A DNA stretch of 64,000 nucleotides from Piscinibacter sp047602365 (lineage in GTDB: Bacteria > Pseudomonadota > Gammaproteobacteria > Burkholderiales > Burkholderiaceae_C). Of the stretch, positions 17,581 through 26,378 are shown piece after piece (position 1 is the stretch's first letter; every line of letters begins with the position of its first letter). A program made the position numbers and the translations under genes. The stretch lies in assembly GCA_047602365.1 (NCBI GenBank), contig JASGHM010000002.1:2294001-2358000 (forward strand). The letters run 5' to 3'. The notes under the pieces were generated by a model. It was not told where the DNA came from and searched no databases. It worked only from the letters and a program-made list of their open reading frames with translations.

Positions 17581-20500
17581 ATGGACACAGCCGTTCCCGC
17601 CACCGAGACCCCCTTGGAGCCCGCAGCGGCGTCCGCCTCGCCGATCCCGGCCGACCGCATCAGCGAGCTGTACCGCGGCGAGATCTTCACCGAGGAGACA
17701 GCCCGCGTCGCGCGCGACCGCATCCACTGGATGTGCGCGCAGTGCGACGGCGACCGCGTGCTCGACGTCGGCTGCAGCCAGGGCATCGCCGCGATCCTGC
17801 TGGCACGCGACGGCTTCGAGGTCACCGCGATCGACACGCACCCCGACTCGATCGCCTTCGCACGCCGCGAGATCGCGGCCGAGGCGCCGCTGGTGCAGCA
17901 GCGCCTGACGCTGATCGAGATCGACCTGGCCAGCCTGCCCGAACAACCCGGCTTCGACACCATCGTGCTCGGCGAGGTGATCGAGCACCAGGTGCGCCCC
18001 GACCGCCTGCTGCGCGCGGCCAAGGCAAGGCTCAATCCGGGAGGCCGCCTGATCGTGACCACGCCGTTCGCGCTGCACCCGCACCCCGACCACAAGGTCA
18101 GCCTGTTCCCTCGCGACCTGATCGAGTTCGCGCGCGGCATCGGCCTGGCGGTGACCAAGCTGCAGGTCGATGGCGACTACATGCGCTGCGTGATGGTGGC
18201 GCCCGGCGACGCCGGCGCGCAGCCCGACGCGGCCGAGATGCTGCGCGTGACCGAGGCGGCGACGCTCGACTCGCAGCAGCGGCTGTTCTCGCGCCTCGAC
18301 GAGCGCTCCGAGCAGCTGAAGAAGAAGACCGACGCCGTGCGCATCACCCAGCGCAAGCTGGCCGAGGCGACCGCGTCGCTGGAGTCAAACGTGCACGAGC
18401 ATGGCGTCGAGCTGAAGGCCCTGCGCATCCGGCACCAGCAGGCGGTCGACGCGCTGCGCGCCGAACAGCAGGCGGCACTGGAGAAGGAGCGCCAGGCGGC
18501 GCGCGAGGCCGGCGCGAAGGCGGCGCGCGTGCAGGCCGACGCAGCGCGTCTGCAGGCCGACACAGCGCGGCAACAGGCCGAGGCAGCACGGCAGCAGGCC
18601 GATGCAGCACTCGCGGCAGCCCAGGCCCAGCATCGCCGCGAGCTGGCCGAACTGCAGACGCGCGTCGACGCGGCGGCCAAGGCAGCCAGCGGCAAGGACC
18701 TCGAGCAGGCCAAGGCCGCCCACGAGCGGCGCGTTCGCGAACTGCACACGCAGCTCGAGGCGGCCCGTGCCGAGGCGCGCGCGAGCGAGCTTGCCTTCAC
18801 CCACGAGCGGGCGCGCCTGCGCGACTACAACGAGCGCCTCAAGCAGCGCCTGGCCGAGGCCAAGTCGACGCTGCTGGCGACCAAGTCCACGACCTCGCAC
18901 CGGCTCGGCAAGGTGCTGGTGCGTGGCGTGAAGTCACCCGGCGCCCTGCTCGGCCTGCCCGGCCAGCTGTGGTCGCTGTGGCGTGACGTGCGCGAGCGCC
19001 GCCAGTCGCGCGAACGCCTGATGACCCACCTGGACCCGGTGGCGACGTTGCAGTCGGACGCAGTGACGCCGGTGCGGCCGGTGCCGCCGCGGCCCGCTGC
19101 AAGCGCACCCGCCACGCCGCGCCCGGCCGCGAACAAGCCGGCGGCAGCGGCAGCGACACCCGCGGCAGCCGCGACCGGCCTCGCCGGCCTCGAAGTCGAG
19201 ACCCTGAAGGCGCGTGTCGAGGCCGAAGGTCTGGCACCGGTCAAGGCCCAGCTGCTGGCCGCCAAGTCTCGCGTCGACGCGAAGGCGCTCGCCTTCCGCA
19301 TGCTGCAGGTCGGCAAGTCGCTGTCCGATGCCGGACGGCGCGACGACGAGTACGAACTCGCCGAAGCCGCCGTCGGCGTCGACGCCTCCGACCAGACGCT
19401 GCGCGGTTTCTTCTGGGCAGCGCAGCGCTCGCGCCACTTCGAGCAGGCCTGCCAGACGATCCGCCAGCTCGAGCGCCTGTACGGCGCCACACCCAGCCCG
19501 GAACAGAAGGCCATCCTCGACAAGCTGCGTGTGTCGCCGGCGTTCCAGCTCAGCGTGCTGGACCTGGTCGACCGGCAGCCGCGCGAGCGGCTCGCCGGTG
19601 TCCCCGGCCGGGTCTGCTACGTGCTGCACAACAGCCTGCCGTACTCCTCGGGCGGCTACGGCACGCGCTCGCACGGCGTCGCCGGCGGCCTGAAGGCGGC
19701 CGGGCGCGAGGTGGTCGTGCTGACGCGCCCGGGCTTCCCGGTCGACATCAAGACCGAGCTGAACGATGCCGACGTGCCGGCCGAGGACGTCATCGACGGC
19801 ATCCGCTACGTGCGCACGCCGGAGCCCAAGCGCAAGGGCATGTCGATGCTGCAGTACGTCACCAAGGCGGCCGACGCGCTGGAGCGCCAGATGCGTTCGC
19901 TGCGCCCGGAGATGGTGATGTCGGCGTCCAACCACGTCACCGCGCTGCCGGCGCTGATCGCCGCGCGCCGGCTCGGCTTGCCCTTCATCTACGAGGTGCG
20001 CGGGCTGTGGGAGATCACCCGCATCTCGCGCGAGCAGGAGTTCGAGGACACGCCGGCGTTCGCCGTGCAGAGCCTGCTGGAAGCCAAGGTCGCACAGCTG
20101 GCCGACCATGTCTTCACGCTCACCGAGCCGATGCGCGAGGAACTGTCGTCGCGCGGCGTGCGCGACGAGCGCATCGAACTGCTGCCGAACTCCTGCGACC
20201 CGGATCGCTTCCTGCCGCGGCCGCGCGACCAGGAACTCGCCGCCCGGCTGGGCATCCCCGAGGGCGTGCCGGTGGTCGGTTATGTCGGCACCTTCGTCGA
20301 CTACGAAGGCCTGGAAGACCTGGCCCTGGCCTGCACGCTGCTGAAGCAGCGCGGCGTGGACTTCCGGCTGATGCTGGTCGGCAACGAGAACGCCTCGGGC
20401 ACCGACCGCGGCCCGATCACCGAGCAGATCCTGCGCATCGCCGAGGCCGAGGGCATGACCGACTGGCTGATCATGCCGGGGCGCGTGCCGCACGAAGAGG

Positions 20501-20880
20501 TCGAGAGCTACTACTCGCTGATCGACATCGCGCCGTTCCCGCGCAAGCCCTGGCCGGTGTGCGAGATGGTCTCGCCGATGAAGCCGCTGGAGGCGCTGGC
20601 AATGGAGAAGGCGGTGCTGGTGTCCAGCGTTCGTGCGCTCACCGAGATGATCGCCGACGGCCAGACCGGGCGTGTCTTCGACAAGGGCAGCGTGGCCTCG
20701 CTGGCCGACCGCCTGCAGGAGCTGATCGCGGCGCCGCAGCAGCGCGCCGAGCTCGGCCGCCGCGGGCGGACCTGGGTCGGCGCCGAACGCACCTGGAAGC
20801 AGATCGGCATCCGCGCGACCCGGCGCTTCGACCAGGTGCTGCAGTCGCACCGCGAGCGGAACGCCGCGGAGGTGGCATGA
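17581..20880 (+). CDS. Methyltransferase - coiled coil - GT4 glycosyltransferase fusion
   Basis: A 1099-aa multidomain protein. Residues about 20-215 are a class I SAM methyltransferase (VLDVGCSQGIAAILLAR, VLGEVIEHQ). Residues about 235-430 form a long Ala/Gln/Arg/Glu-rich coiled coil, including four perfect heptads. About 440-480 is an amphipathic segment (RRL/GKVLVRGVKSP type) that may touch the membrane. A Pro/Ala linker (about 495-535) and a helical region follow. Residues about 676-1095 are a GT4 glycosyltransferase (NSLPYSSGGYGTRSHG, and the EMVSPMKPLE motif). The layout recalls WbdD-type chain terminators, where methylation caps the chain and a coiled coil sets length; this comparison is inference. 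The next gene overlaps by four bases. Confidence 0.9.
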   Translation: MDTAVPATETPLEPAAASASPIPADRISELYRGEIFTEETARVARDRIHWMCAQCDGDRVLDVGCSQGIAAILLARDGFEVTAIDTHPDSIAFARREIAAEAPLVQQRLTLIEIDLASLPEQPGFDTIVLGEVIEHQVRPDRLLRAAKARLNPGGRLIVTTPFALHPHPDHKVSLFPRDLIEFARGIGLAVTKLQVDGDYMRCVMVAPGDAGAQPDAAEMLRVTEAATLDSQQRLFSRLDERSEQLKKKTDAVRITQRKLAEATASLESNVHEHGVELKALRIRHQQAVDALRAEQQAALEKERQAAREAGAKAARVQADAARLQADTARQQAEAARQQADAALAAAQAQHRRELAELQTRVDAAAKAASGKDLEQAKAAHERRVRELHTQLEAARAEARASELAFTHERARLRDYNERLKQRLAEAKSTLLATKSTTSHRLGKVLVRGVKSPGALLGLPGQLWSLWRDVRERRQSRERLMTHLDPVATLQSDAVTPVRPVPPRPAASAPATPRPAANKPAAAAATPAAAATGLAGLEVETLKARVEAEGLAPVKAQLLAAKSRVDAKALAFRMLQVGKSLSDAGRRDDEYELAEAAVGVDASDQTLRGFFWAAQRSRHFEQACQTIRQLERLYGATPSPEQKAILDKLRVSPAFQLSVLDLVDRQPRERLAGVPGRVCYVLHNSLPYSSGGYGTRSHGVAGGLKAAGREVVVLTRPGFPVDIKTELNDADVPAEDVIDGIRYVRTPEPKRKGMSMLQYVTKAADALERQMRSLRPEMVMSASNHVTALPALIAARRLGLPFIYEVRGLWEITRISREQEFEDTPAFAVQSLLEAKVAQLADHVFTLTEPMREELSSRGVRDERIELLPNSCDPDRFLPRPRDQELAARLGIPEGVPVVGYVGTFVDYEGLEDLALACTLLKQRGVDFRLMLVGNENASGTDRGPITEQILRIAEAEGMTDWLIMPGRVPHEEVESYYSLIDIAPFPRKPWPVCEMVSPMKPLEALAMEKAVLVSSVRALTEMIADGQTGRVFDKGSVASLADRLQELIAAPQQRAELGRRGRTWVGAERTWKQIGIRATRRFDQVLQSHRERNAAEVA
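18532..18615 (+). repeat. Four tandem 21-bp units encoding coiled-coil heptads
   Basis: Four head-to-tail 21-base units, each beginning CAGGCCGA, encode QADAARL, QADTARQ, QAEAARQ and QADAALA. Each unit is exactly one heptad, so unit gain or loss would change the coiled-coil length without a frameshift. They lie inside the methyltransferase-glycosyltransferase fusion gene. Confidence 0.85.
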
Positions 20881-22562
20881 CGCTCGCGCAGGCACCGCAA
20901 CATCTGGCCGAACGCATCTGCGCCTGGGGCACGACGAGCCCCGGCAAGGTGGCGATCGACGACTACGGCACGGTCTGGACCTACCAGCGGCTGGCCGGCG
21001 AGATCGACCGCTGGGCCGCCCGCTTCCGCCAGCGCGGGCTGCGCGCCGGCGAGACCGTGCTGCTGTTCCTGCCGCAGACCGGTGACGCGATCGCCGCGTA
21101 CTTCGGTGTCATGCGCTGCGGCGCCGTGCCCTCGTTCATGCCGCTGCCCTCGCCCAAGCAGGACCCCGGCTACTACTGGCACTCGCACGAGAACCTGCTG
21201 CGCCTGATCCGCCCGGCCGCGTTGGTGACGCTGGAGGCGCCGCTGGCGGCGATGCGGGCCGCCGGCTTCGCCGACATCGTGCCGCTGCTGCTCGCGGCCG
21301 ACGGCAGCTGGGACGAGCTGGCGCCGTGGAGCGGCCCGTCGCCCGGCGCCGCCGACGACATCGCGCTGCTGCAGCACAGCTCGGGCACCACCGCGCTGAA
21401 GAAGGGCGTGCAGCTGTCGCACGGCGCCATCGCCCGCCAGGTGGCGTCCTATGCCGATGCGCTGCAGGCCAGCGCCGACGACGTCGTCGTCTCCTGGCTG
21501 CCGATGTACCACGACATGGGGCTGATCGCCTGCACCGTCACGCCGCTGCTGCTCGGCCAGACGGTGGTGCTGCTCGACCCGTTCAAGTGGGTCTCCGAGC
21601 CGGTCTCGCTGCTGCAGGCCATCCATCGCCACCGCGGCACGCTGACCTGGCTGCCCAACTTCGCCTTCGAGCTGCTCGCCAAGACCGTGCGCTTCGAGCC
21701 GGGCAGCCTCGACCTGTCGAGCATGCGCGCCTTCATCAACTGCTCGGAGCCGTGCAAGGCGGCGACCTTCGACCGCTTCCTCGCCAAGTTCGCGCCGGCC
21801 GGCGTGCGCGCCGAAGCGCTGCAGGTCTGCTACGCGATGGCCGAGACGGTGTTCGCCGTCAGCCAGACAGGGCTCGGCCAGCCGGTGCCGCGGCTGAGCG
21901 TTGACGCACAGCGCCTGTCCGAAGACAAGCGGGTCGCCGCGCCGCGCGATGCCGGCACGGCGCTCGAACTGCTGTCGGCCGGCCCGGCGATCGACGGCAT
22001 GCGCGTGACCATCGTCGATGCCGACGGCCAGGCGCTGGCGGAAGGACATGTCGGCGAGATCGAGCTGTCCAGCGAGTTCCTGTTCGACGGCTACCTGAAC
22101 CGGCCCGAGATCACCGCGCAGAAGCTGCGCGCCGGCCGCTACCGGACCAACGACATGGGCTTCGTCCAGGGCGGGCAGGTGTTCGTGCTCGGCCGCGCCG
22201 ACGACCTGCTGATCGTGCACGGCCGCAACTACTTCGCCCACGAGGTCGAGGCGGTCGTCAACGACGTCGCCGGCCTGAAAGCCGGCCGCAACGTCGCGGT
22301 GGCGGTGTTCAACGAGATGCTGGGCAGCCAGGACGTGGTGGTGATCGCCGAGCTGGCGCCGGGCGCGGCCGCGCCGGCCGACAAGGGCCTGGAACTGAAG
22401 CGCGCCGTCAAGCACGCGGTGGCCGAGAGCATGGGCCTCGAACTGCGCGACGTCCGCATCGTCGAGGCCGGCTGGCTGGCCAAAACCACCAGCGGCAAGA
22501 TCAGCCGCTCGCTGAACCGCGACAAGTACCTGCAGGACCTGGCCGCGGCGCGGCGCCACTGA
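20877..22562 (+). CDS. Fatty-acyl-AMP ligase-like adenylate-forming enzyme (FAAL/ANL family)
   Basis: A 561-aa adenylating enzyme. The ATP-binding loop is HSSGTTALKKGVQLSHG, and SWLPMYHDMGLI matches the FAAL/acyl-CoA synthetase core. RTNDMG and GRADDLLIVHGRNYFAHEVE cover motifs A7/A8 (the GRN is typical of FAALs). The C-terminal catalytic Lys lies in TTSGKISRSL. Such enzymes activate a carboxylic acid as acyl-AMP and pass it to an acyl carrier protein, and an ACP gene follows directly. The substrate cannot be read: fatty acid, hydroxy acid or another carboxylate. The start overlaps the preceding stop (ATGA). Its place inside a capsule operon is unusual. Confidence 0.88.
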   Translation: MTLAQAPQHLAERICAWGTTSPGKVAIDDYGTVWTYQRLAGEIDRWAARFRQRGLRAGETVLLFLPQTGDAIAAYFGVMRCGAVPSFMPLPSPKQDPGYYWHSHENLLRLIRPAALVTLEAPLAAMRAAGFADIVPLLLAADGSWDELAPWSGPSPGAADDIALLQHSSGTTALKKGVQLSHGAIARQVASYADALQASADDVVVSWLPMYHDMGLIACTVTPLLLGQTVVLLDPFKWVSEPVSLLQAIHRHRGTLTWLPNFAFELLAKTVRFEPGSLDLSSMRAFINCSEPCKAATFDRFLAKFAPAGVRAEALQVCYAMAETVFAVSQTGLGQPVPRLSVDAQRLSEDKRVAAPRDAGTALELLSAGPAIDGMRVTIVDADGQALAEGHVGEIELSSEFLFDGYLNRPEITAQKLRAGRYRTNDMGFVQGGQVFVLGRADDLLIVHGRNYFAHEVEAVVNDVAGLKAGRNVAVAVFNEMLGSQDVVVIAELAPGAAAPADKGLELKRAVKHAVAESMGLELRDVRIVEAGWLAKTTSGKISRSLNRDKYLQDLAAARRH

Positions 22563-22578
22563 ACCTCCGAGAACGATC

Positions 22579-22818
22579 ATGAGCGACTCCATCCTCTCCC
22601 GCGTCGGCCGCGTCATCGGCGAGACCTTCGGCGACGACTCCCTGGCCGTGACCCGCGAAACCATCGCCGAGGACGTGCCCGGCTGGGACTCGCTGTCGCA
22701 CACCATCCTGATGCTGGCGCTGGAAGACGAGTTCGGCGTCACGCTGCCGGCCGACACCCAGGGCTTCGCCAACGTCGGCCAGCTGGTCGACGTGATCGCC
22801 GGCCTGTCGCATTCATGA
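22579..22818 (+). CDS. Acyl carrier protein (locus-specific)
   Basis: A 79-aa acidic protein with the phosphopantetheine site in PGWDSLSH (Ser38). The four-helix ACP pattern and the VDVIAGL end are typical. It is not the housekeeping AcpP, which should lie in the fab cluster. It lies 16 bases after the acyl-AMP ligase and overlaps the next hydrolase gene by four bases. It is therefore the likely acceptor of the activated acyl group and donor to a downstream transferase (inference). Confidence 0.92.
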   Translation: MSDSILSRVGRVIGETFGDDSLAVTRETIAEDVPGWDSLSHTILMLALEDEFGVTLPADTQGFANVGQLVDVIAGLSHS

Positions 22819-23654
22819 GCGCTGCGCTGCCGCGTTTCGAGCCCGAGGCGCTCGATGCCGCGACGCTGGGCGGCCTGGACGCGAAGAACTTCCTGGTCGC
22901 CGACCCCGAGGTCGACCTGCCCTGCCGGCTCAAGCTGCTGCCCGGCTCGAGCACGCTGTTCGTGATGCTCAACGGCGCCGTCGACCGCGCCAAGCCGCTG
23001 CCGGTGTTCGCACGCTGGAACTGGGGCAAGGTGCTGGGCGGGCATGTGTTGGCCGTCTGCGACCCGACGCTCTACCTCGACGACCAGCTGCGCCTGGGCT
23101 GGTTCGTCGGCAACCGCAGCATCGATCCGATGCAGGCGCTGCTGCGCACGGTGGAGCGCGTGCGCGTGCAGCTGGGCATCGCCGACGCGCGGGTGGTGTT
23201 CTACGGCAGCTCGGGCGGCGGCTTCGCCTCGATGGTCGCGGCGGCGTCGCGCCCGGTCGGTCGCGCCATCGTCGTCAACCCGCAGACCGACATCACCAAC
23301 TACTACCCGAAGGCGGTCGAGCGCATCGCCAAGGTGTTCGCCGCCGGCTGGACTGCGCAGCGCTGCCGCGACGAGTACCCGCTGCGCTGGAGCGCGCTGG
23401 AGGCGATCGCCGAGGCCCGCCGGCGCCAGCACGACCTGCGCATCGTCTACGCGCAGAACCTCGAGGATCCGGTGCACCACGCGCGCCACTTCACCCCGTT
23501 CTGCACCGCCACCGGCTCGCCGCAGGCCGGCGGACTGAGCAGCGACGGCCGCATGCGCACGCACGTGTACAGCTCGCCGGAGGGCCACGGTGCCGAGCCG
23601 CCGGACGTCGTCAAGTTCTTCGTCGCCGAAGGCCTGCCCCACCTGCTGGGCTAG
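22815..23654 (+). CDS. Alpha/beta-hydrolase fold protein, probable acyl transferase or esterase
   Basis: A 279-aa protein without signal peptide or membrane segment. The nucleophile elbow is YGSSGGGFASM (Ser in G-S-S-G-G), and a candidate catalytic His lies in PEGHGAEPP near the C-terminus. It shares with the first ~290 residues of the next protein the sequence pattern FVML, RWNW, DP..LD and LRxGWxVG, so the two are paralogues. Coupling to the ACP gene suggests it acts on the ACP-bound acyl group, as transferase or thioesterase (inference). I cannot name a characterised family member. Confidence 0.75.
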   Translation: MSAALPRFEPEALDAATLGGLDAKNFLVADPEVDLPCRLKLLPGSSTLFVMLNGAVDRAKPLPVFARWNWGKVLGGHVLAVCDPTLYLDDQLRLGWFVGNRSIDPMQALLRTVERVRVQLGIADARVVFYGSSGGGFASMVAAASRPVGRAIVVNPQTDITNYYPKAVERIAKVFAAGWTAQRCRDEYPLRWSALEAIAEARRRQHDLRIVYAQNLEDPVHHARHFTPFCTATGSPQAGGLSSDGRMRTHVYSSPEGHGAEPPDVVKFFVAEGLPHLLG

Positions 23655-23699
23655 GCAGCGCGCGAGCGTTCGCGCTGCCCCGTGACGGCATTCCCACCC

Positions 23700-26309
23700 A
23701 TGACAGCGGATCCTTCCGACGCGCTCGCCGACTCGCCGGCCCGGCAGCCCGCCTGGGCGCACTTTCCCGGCGCGCGCGCGCTGGTCGCCGCGCCGCTGCA
23801 GGACGGCCGCTTCAGCGCCCGCCTCGACGACGGCCACTTCGAGTGCTTCCTGCAGCGCCGGCCCGGCCCGTACCTGTTCGTGATGCTGTCCGGCCCGCGC
23901 CCCGCGGAGGCCGGCACGGCGCCGCACTTCGAGCGCTGGAACTGGGCCGCACGCCTGCCGGGCAGCCTGCTGTGCGTCGCCGACCCGCTGCTGGCGCTCG
24001 ACGAGGGCCGCCTGCGTGTCGGCTGGTACGTCGGCACCGCGGCGCGGCACTGGCAGATGCGTCTGGCCGGGCTGGTGCGCAGCATCGCCGACAAGCTCGG
24101 CATCGCCACCCACCAGGTGATCTGCTGCGGGTCGACGTCGGGCGGATTCGCCGCACTGATGCTGGCCGCCCATCTGAAGGACGCGACGGCGCTGGCGATC
24201 AACCCGCACACGCAGCTGCTCAAGTGCGCGCGGCCGCTGCTCGACGAACTGCTGCAGGTGGCCTTCGGCGGCCGCGCCGCGAGCTTGCTCGAGCCCGAGG
24301 AACGGGTGCGCCTGTCGGCGATCACGGCGTTCCGGCGAGCGCCGGCGGCGCGCTGTCTGGTCGTTCAGAACCTCGGCGACAGCGCCCTTGCCGACGCGCA
24401 TTTCCGGCCGTTCTGCGAGGCCCTGGGCATCCCGGCCAATGGCGGCGCCGATGCCTCCGGCCTGCGCAGCAGCCTGGTCTACGAGCAGCCGGCGGGCAAC
24501 CGCCGCGAGCCGGGCCACCTGGTCGCCGGCATGATCGCGGCGGCGGTTCGCCTCACGCAGCAGCGCGGGCCGCAGCCGCCGGCCGCCGCCCCGGCCGCGC
24601 CGGATCGCATCGGCGCCGCGCAGCTCTACCTGATCAACAACCGGCGCCAGACCAAGGACAAGCAGTCGATCGAGTTCATCCCGCGCGAGGACCTGCGCGG
24701 CTTCCCGATCCGCCTGCCGCTGGACTGGAACACCGACCCGTTCACCGACCGCAACTGGTGCGCCCAGCTGCACATGTGGCGGTTGATGGACAACCACTTC
24801 CTGGAGTTCGACCGCAGCGCGGATGCCGAGTGGCTGAGCCTGCCGCTGGCAATCATCGACGACTGGTACGACTACCACGTGAAGCGGCGGCGCACGTCGC
24901 GTTTCGCCTGGATGGACATGATGGTCGGCATGCGGGCGATGAAGCTCGCCTACCTGTTGTCGGCCCACGCGGCGGGGGCGATCCGGCTCGGCAGCGAGCG
25001 GCTGGCCGCCTACGACGAGATGGTCGAGCTGCACCTGAAGTTCCTGCTCGACATCGCCAACGTCGCCTACAGCAACCACACCTTCATCGACATGCACGGG
25101 CTGGCTGCGCTCGGCGCGGTGTCGCGCGGGCCGCGCCGCACGCGCATCCGCGAGTTCCTGCAGCAGGTGATGCCGAAGCTGCTGTCCAGCCAGTTCGACC
25201 CCAGCGGCGTGCACCTGGAGAACTCGACCGGCTACCAGGCCTTCGGCATCGGCTGCCTGAAGCGCCTGGCCGCGACCGGCTGGTTCGAGGCCTACGGCGT
25301 CAGCGAGCTGCTGCGTCGCGCCCGCCAGGTCGACGAATGGTTCCGCCTGCCCGACGGGCGCTGCGTGCCGATCGGCGACACCGACGGCGCCGCGATGACC
25401 GGCGAAACGGTCACGGCCTTCAGCGCGCGGCGCGAGCTGATCAATGCCTGCGGCTACGCGATCTACCGCGACGACGGCGGTGGCCGCTGCGATCAGGCCT
25501 CGTACCTGTTCCTGATGGCGGCGTTCAACTCGCGCTTCCACAAGCAGAACGACGACCTCTCGTTCACCTGGTTCGAGGGCGAGGACATCCTCTGCGATGC
25601 CGGCAAGTTCGCCTACAAGTCCGGCGAGATGCAGCAGTACGTGCAGTCGGCCCGCGCCCACAACAGCATCGAGTTCGACGGCGGCAACGTCGCCGACAAC
25701 CTCAGCCGCCGCCCCGACCTGGCCTACGGCTCGGCGGTGCGGCAGGCCGAGGCGACGGATTGGGGCTGCGTGATCACCGGCCAGATCCACCACCGCACCA
25801 TCGACGTGGTCCACACCCGCCACCTAGTGCACGCCGACAAGCGCTGGGTGCTGGTGATCGACCGGGTGTCCGGGCAGAAGGCGCACGACTGCGTGCAATG
25901 GTTCCACTTCTCGCCGCAGCTCGACCTCGCGGCCGAAGGCCGGCTGCACTACCGCGCCCGCCTGCGCTCGGGCCGCACGCTGGACGTGCGCGCGGCCGCG
26001 CCCGGCGTGCTCGAGGCGAACTGCGTCAAGGGCCAGCTCGAACCGCAGCGCCAGGGCTGGATCAGCCAGGCCTACGGCCAGTTGACGCCCTGTCATGCGC
26101 TGGGCCTGGCGCAGCGTGGGCAGGAGCTGGTGTTCGCTACGCTGCTGTCGCTCGACGACGCGGGCTCGGCGCTGGGCTGGCGCGGCGGCGATGTCGTCGA
26201 GGCCAGCATCCGGTCCGGCGCCGGCATTCAGCGGCTGCGCGTCGAGCTGCTCGAGCAATCCTGCCGGGTGAGCTGTCAACCCGAACCCCCGGCGGCCGTT
26301 GGAGGCTGA
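23700..26309 (+). CDS. Alpha/beta hydrolase - heparinase II/III-type polysaccharide lyase fusion
   Basis: An 869-aa two-part protein. Residues about 1-285 are a hydrolase domain paralogous to the preceding gene (nucleophile CGSTSGGFAAL; possible His in EPGHLVAG). After an Ala/Pro linker, residues about 300-600 resemble the helical toroid of heparinase II/III-like lyases. About 620-860 is the beta-sandwich part, with the diagnostic QSARAHNSIEFDGG segment and CVQWFHFSP. Such lyases cut glycans at uronic acids by beta-elimination, and this locus makes amino-uronic acids. No signal peptide is seen, so it acts in the cytoplasm or by unknown export. The ATG at 23700 is preferred over a GTG at 23682. 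Confidence 0.85.
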   Translation: MTADPSDALADSPARQPAWAHFPGARALVAAPLQDGRFSARLDDGHFECFLQRRPGPYLFVMLSGPRPAEAGTAPHFERWNWAARLPGSLLCVADPLLALDEGRLRVGWYVGTAARHWQMRLAGLVRSIADKLGIATHQVICCGSTSGGFAALMLAAHLKDATALAINPHTQLLKCARPLLDELLQVAFGGRAASLLEPEERVRLSAITAFRRAPAARCLVVQNLGDSALADAHFRPFCEALGIPANGGADASGLRSSLVYEQPAGNRREPGHLVAGMIAAAVRLTQQRGPQPPAAAPAAPDRIGAAQLYLINNRRQTKDKQSIEFIPREDLRGFPIRLPLDWNTDPFTDRNWCAQLHMWRLMDNHFLEFDRSADAEWLSLPLAIIDDWYDYHVKRRRTSRFAWMDMMVGMRAMKLAYLLSAHAAGAIRLGSERLAAYDEMVELHLKFLLDIANVAYSNHTFIDMHGLAALGAVSRGPRRTRIREFLQQVMPKLLSSQFDPSGVHLENSTGYQAFGIGCLKRLAATGWFEAYGVSELLRRARQVDEWFRLPDGRCVPIGDTDGAAMTGETVTAFSARRELINACGYAIYRDDGGGRCDQASYLFLMAAFNSRFHKQNDDLSFTWFEGEDILCDAGKFAYKSGEMQQYVQSARAHNSIEFDGGNVADNLSRRPDLAYGSAVRQAEATDWGCVITGQIHHRTIDVVHTRHLVHADKRWVLVIDRVSGQKAHDCVQWFHFSPQLDLAAEGRLHYRARLRSGRTLDVRAAAPGVLEANCVKGQLEPQRQGWISQAYGQLTPCHALGLAQRGQELVFATLLSLDDAGSALGWRGGDVVEASIRSGAGIQRLRVELLEQSCRVSCQPEPPAAVGG

Positions 26310-26324
26310 GGCTCCCGGCCTCGC

Positions 26325-26330
26325 TATGAT
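26325..26330 (+). promoter_or_regulatory. Putative internal -10 box before the beta-helix gene
   Basis: TATGAT in the 69-base gap between the lyase fusion and the beta-helix gene, 48 bases before the ATG. No good -35 at standard spacing. Weak evidence for separate expression of the distal part of the operon. Confidence 0.25.
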
Positions 26331-26378
26331 CCTTCCCGGCCTGCATCGCCGACGCGCCCTCCACCCATCGGACCCACC

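Noticed and set aside
18532..18615. Possible CRISPR or intergenic satellite because of regular repeat spacing
   Set aside because: The 21-base units are contiguous without spacers and lie in frame in a coding region as coiled-coil heptads.
20511..25823. Open frame of 1770 codons on the minus strand opposite the acyl ligase-lyase module
   Set aside because: Same antisense shadow signature; all real motifs are on the plus strand.
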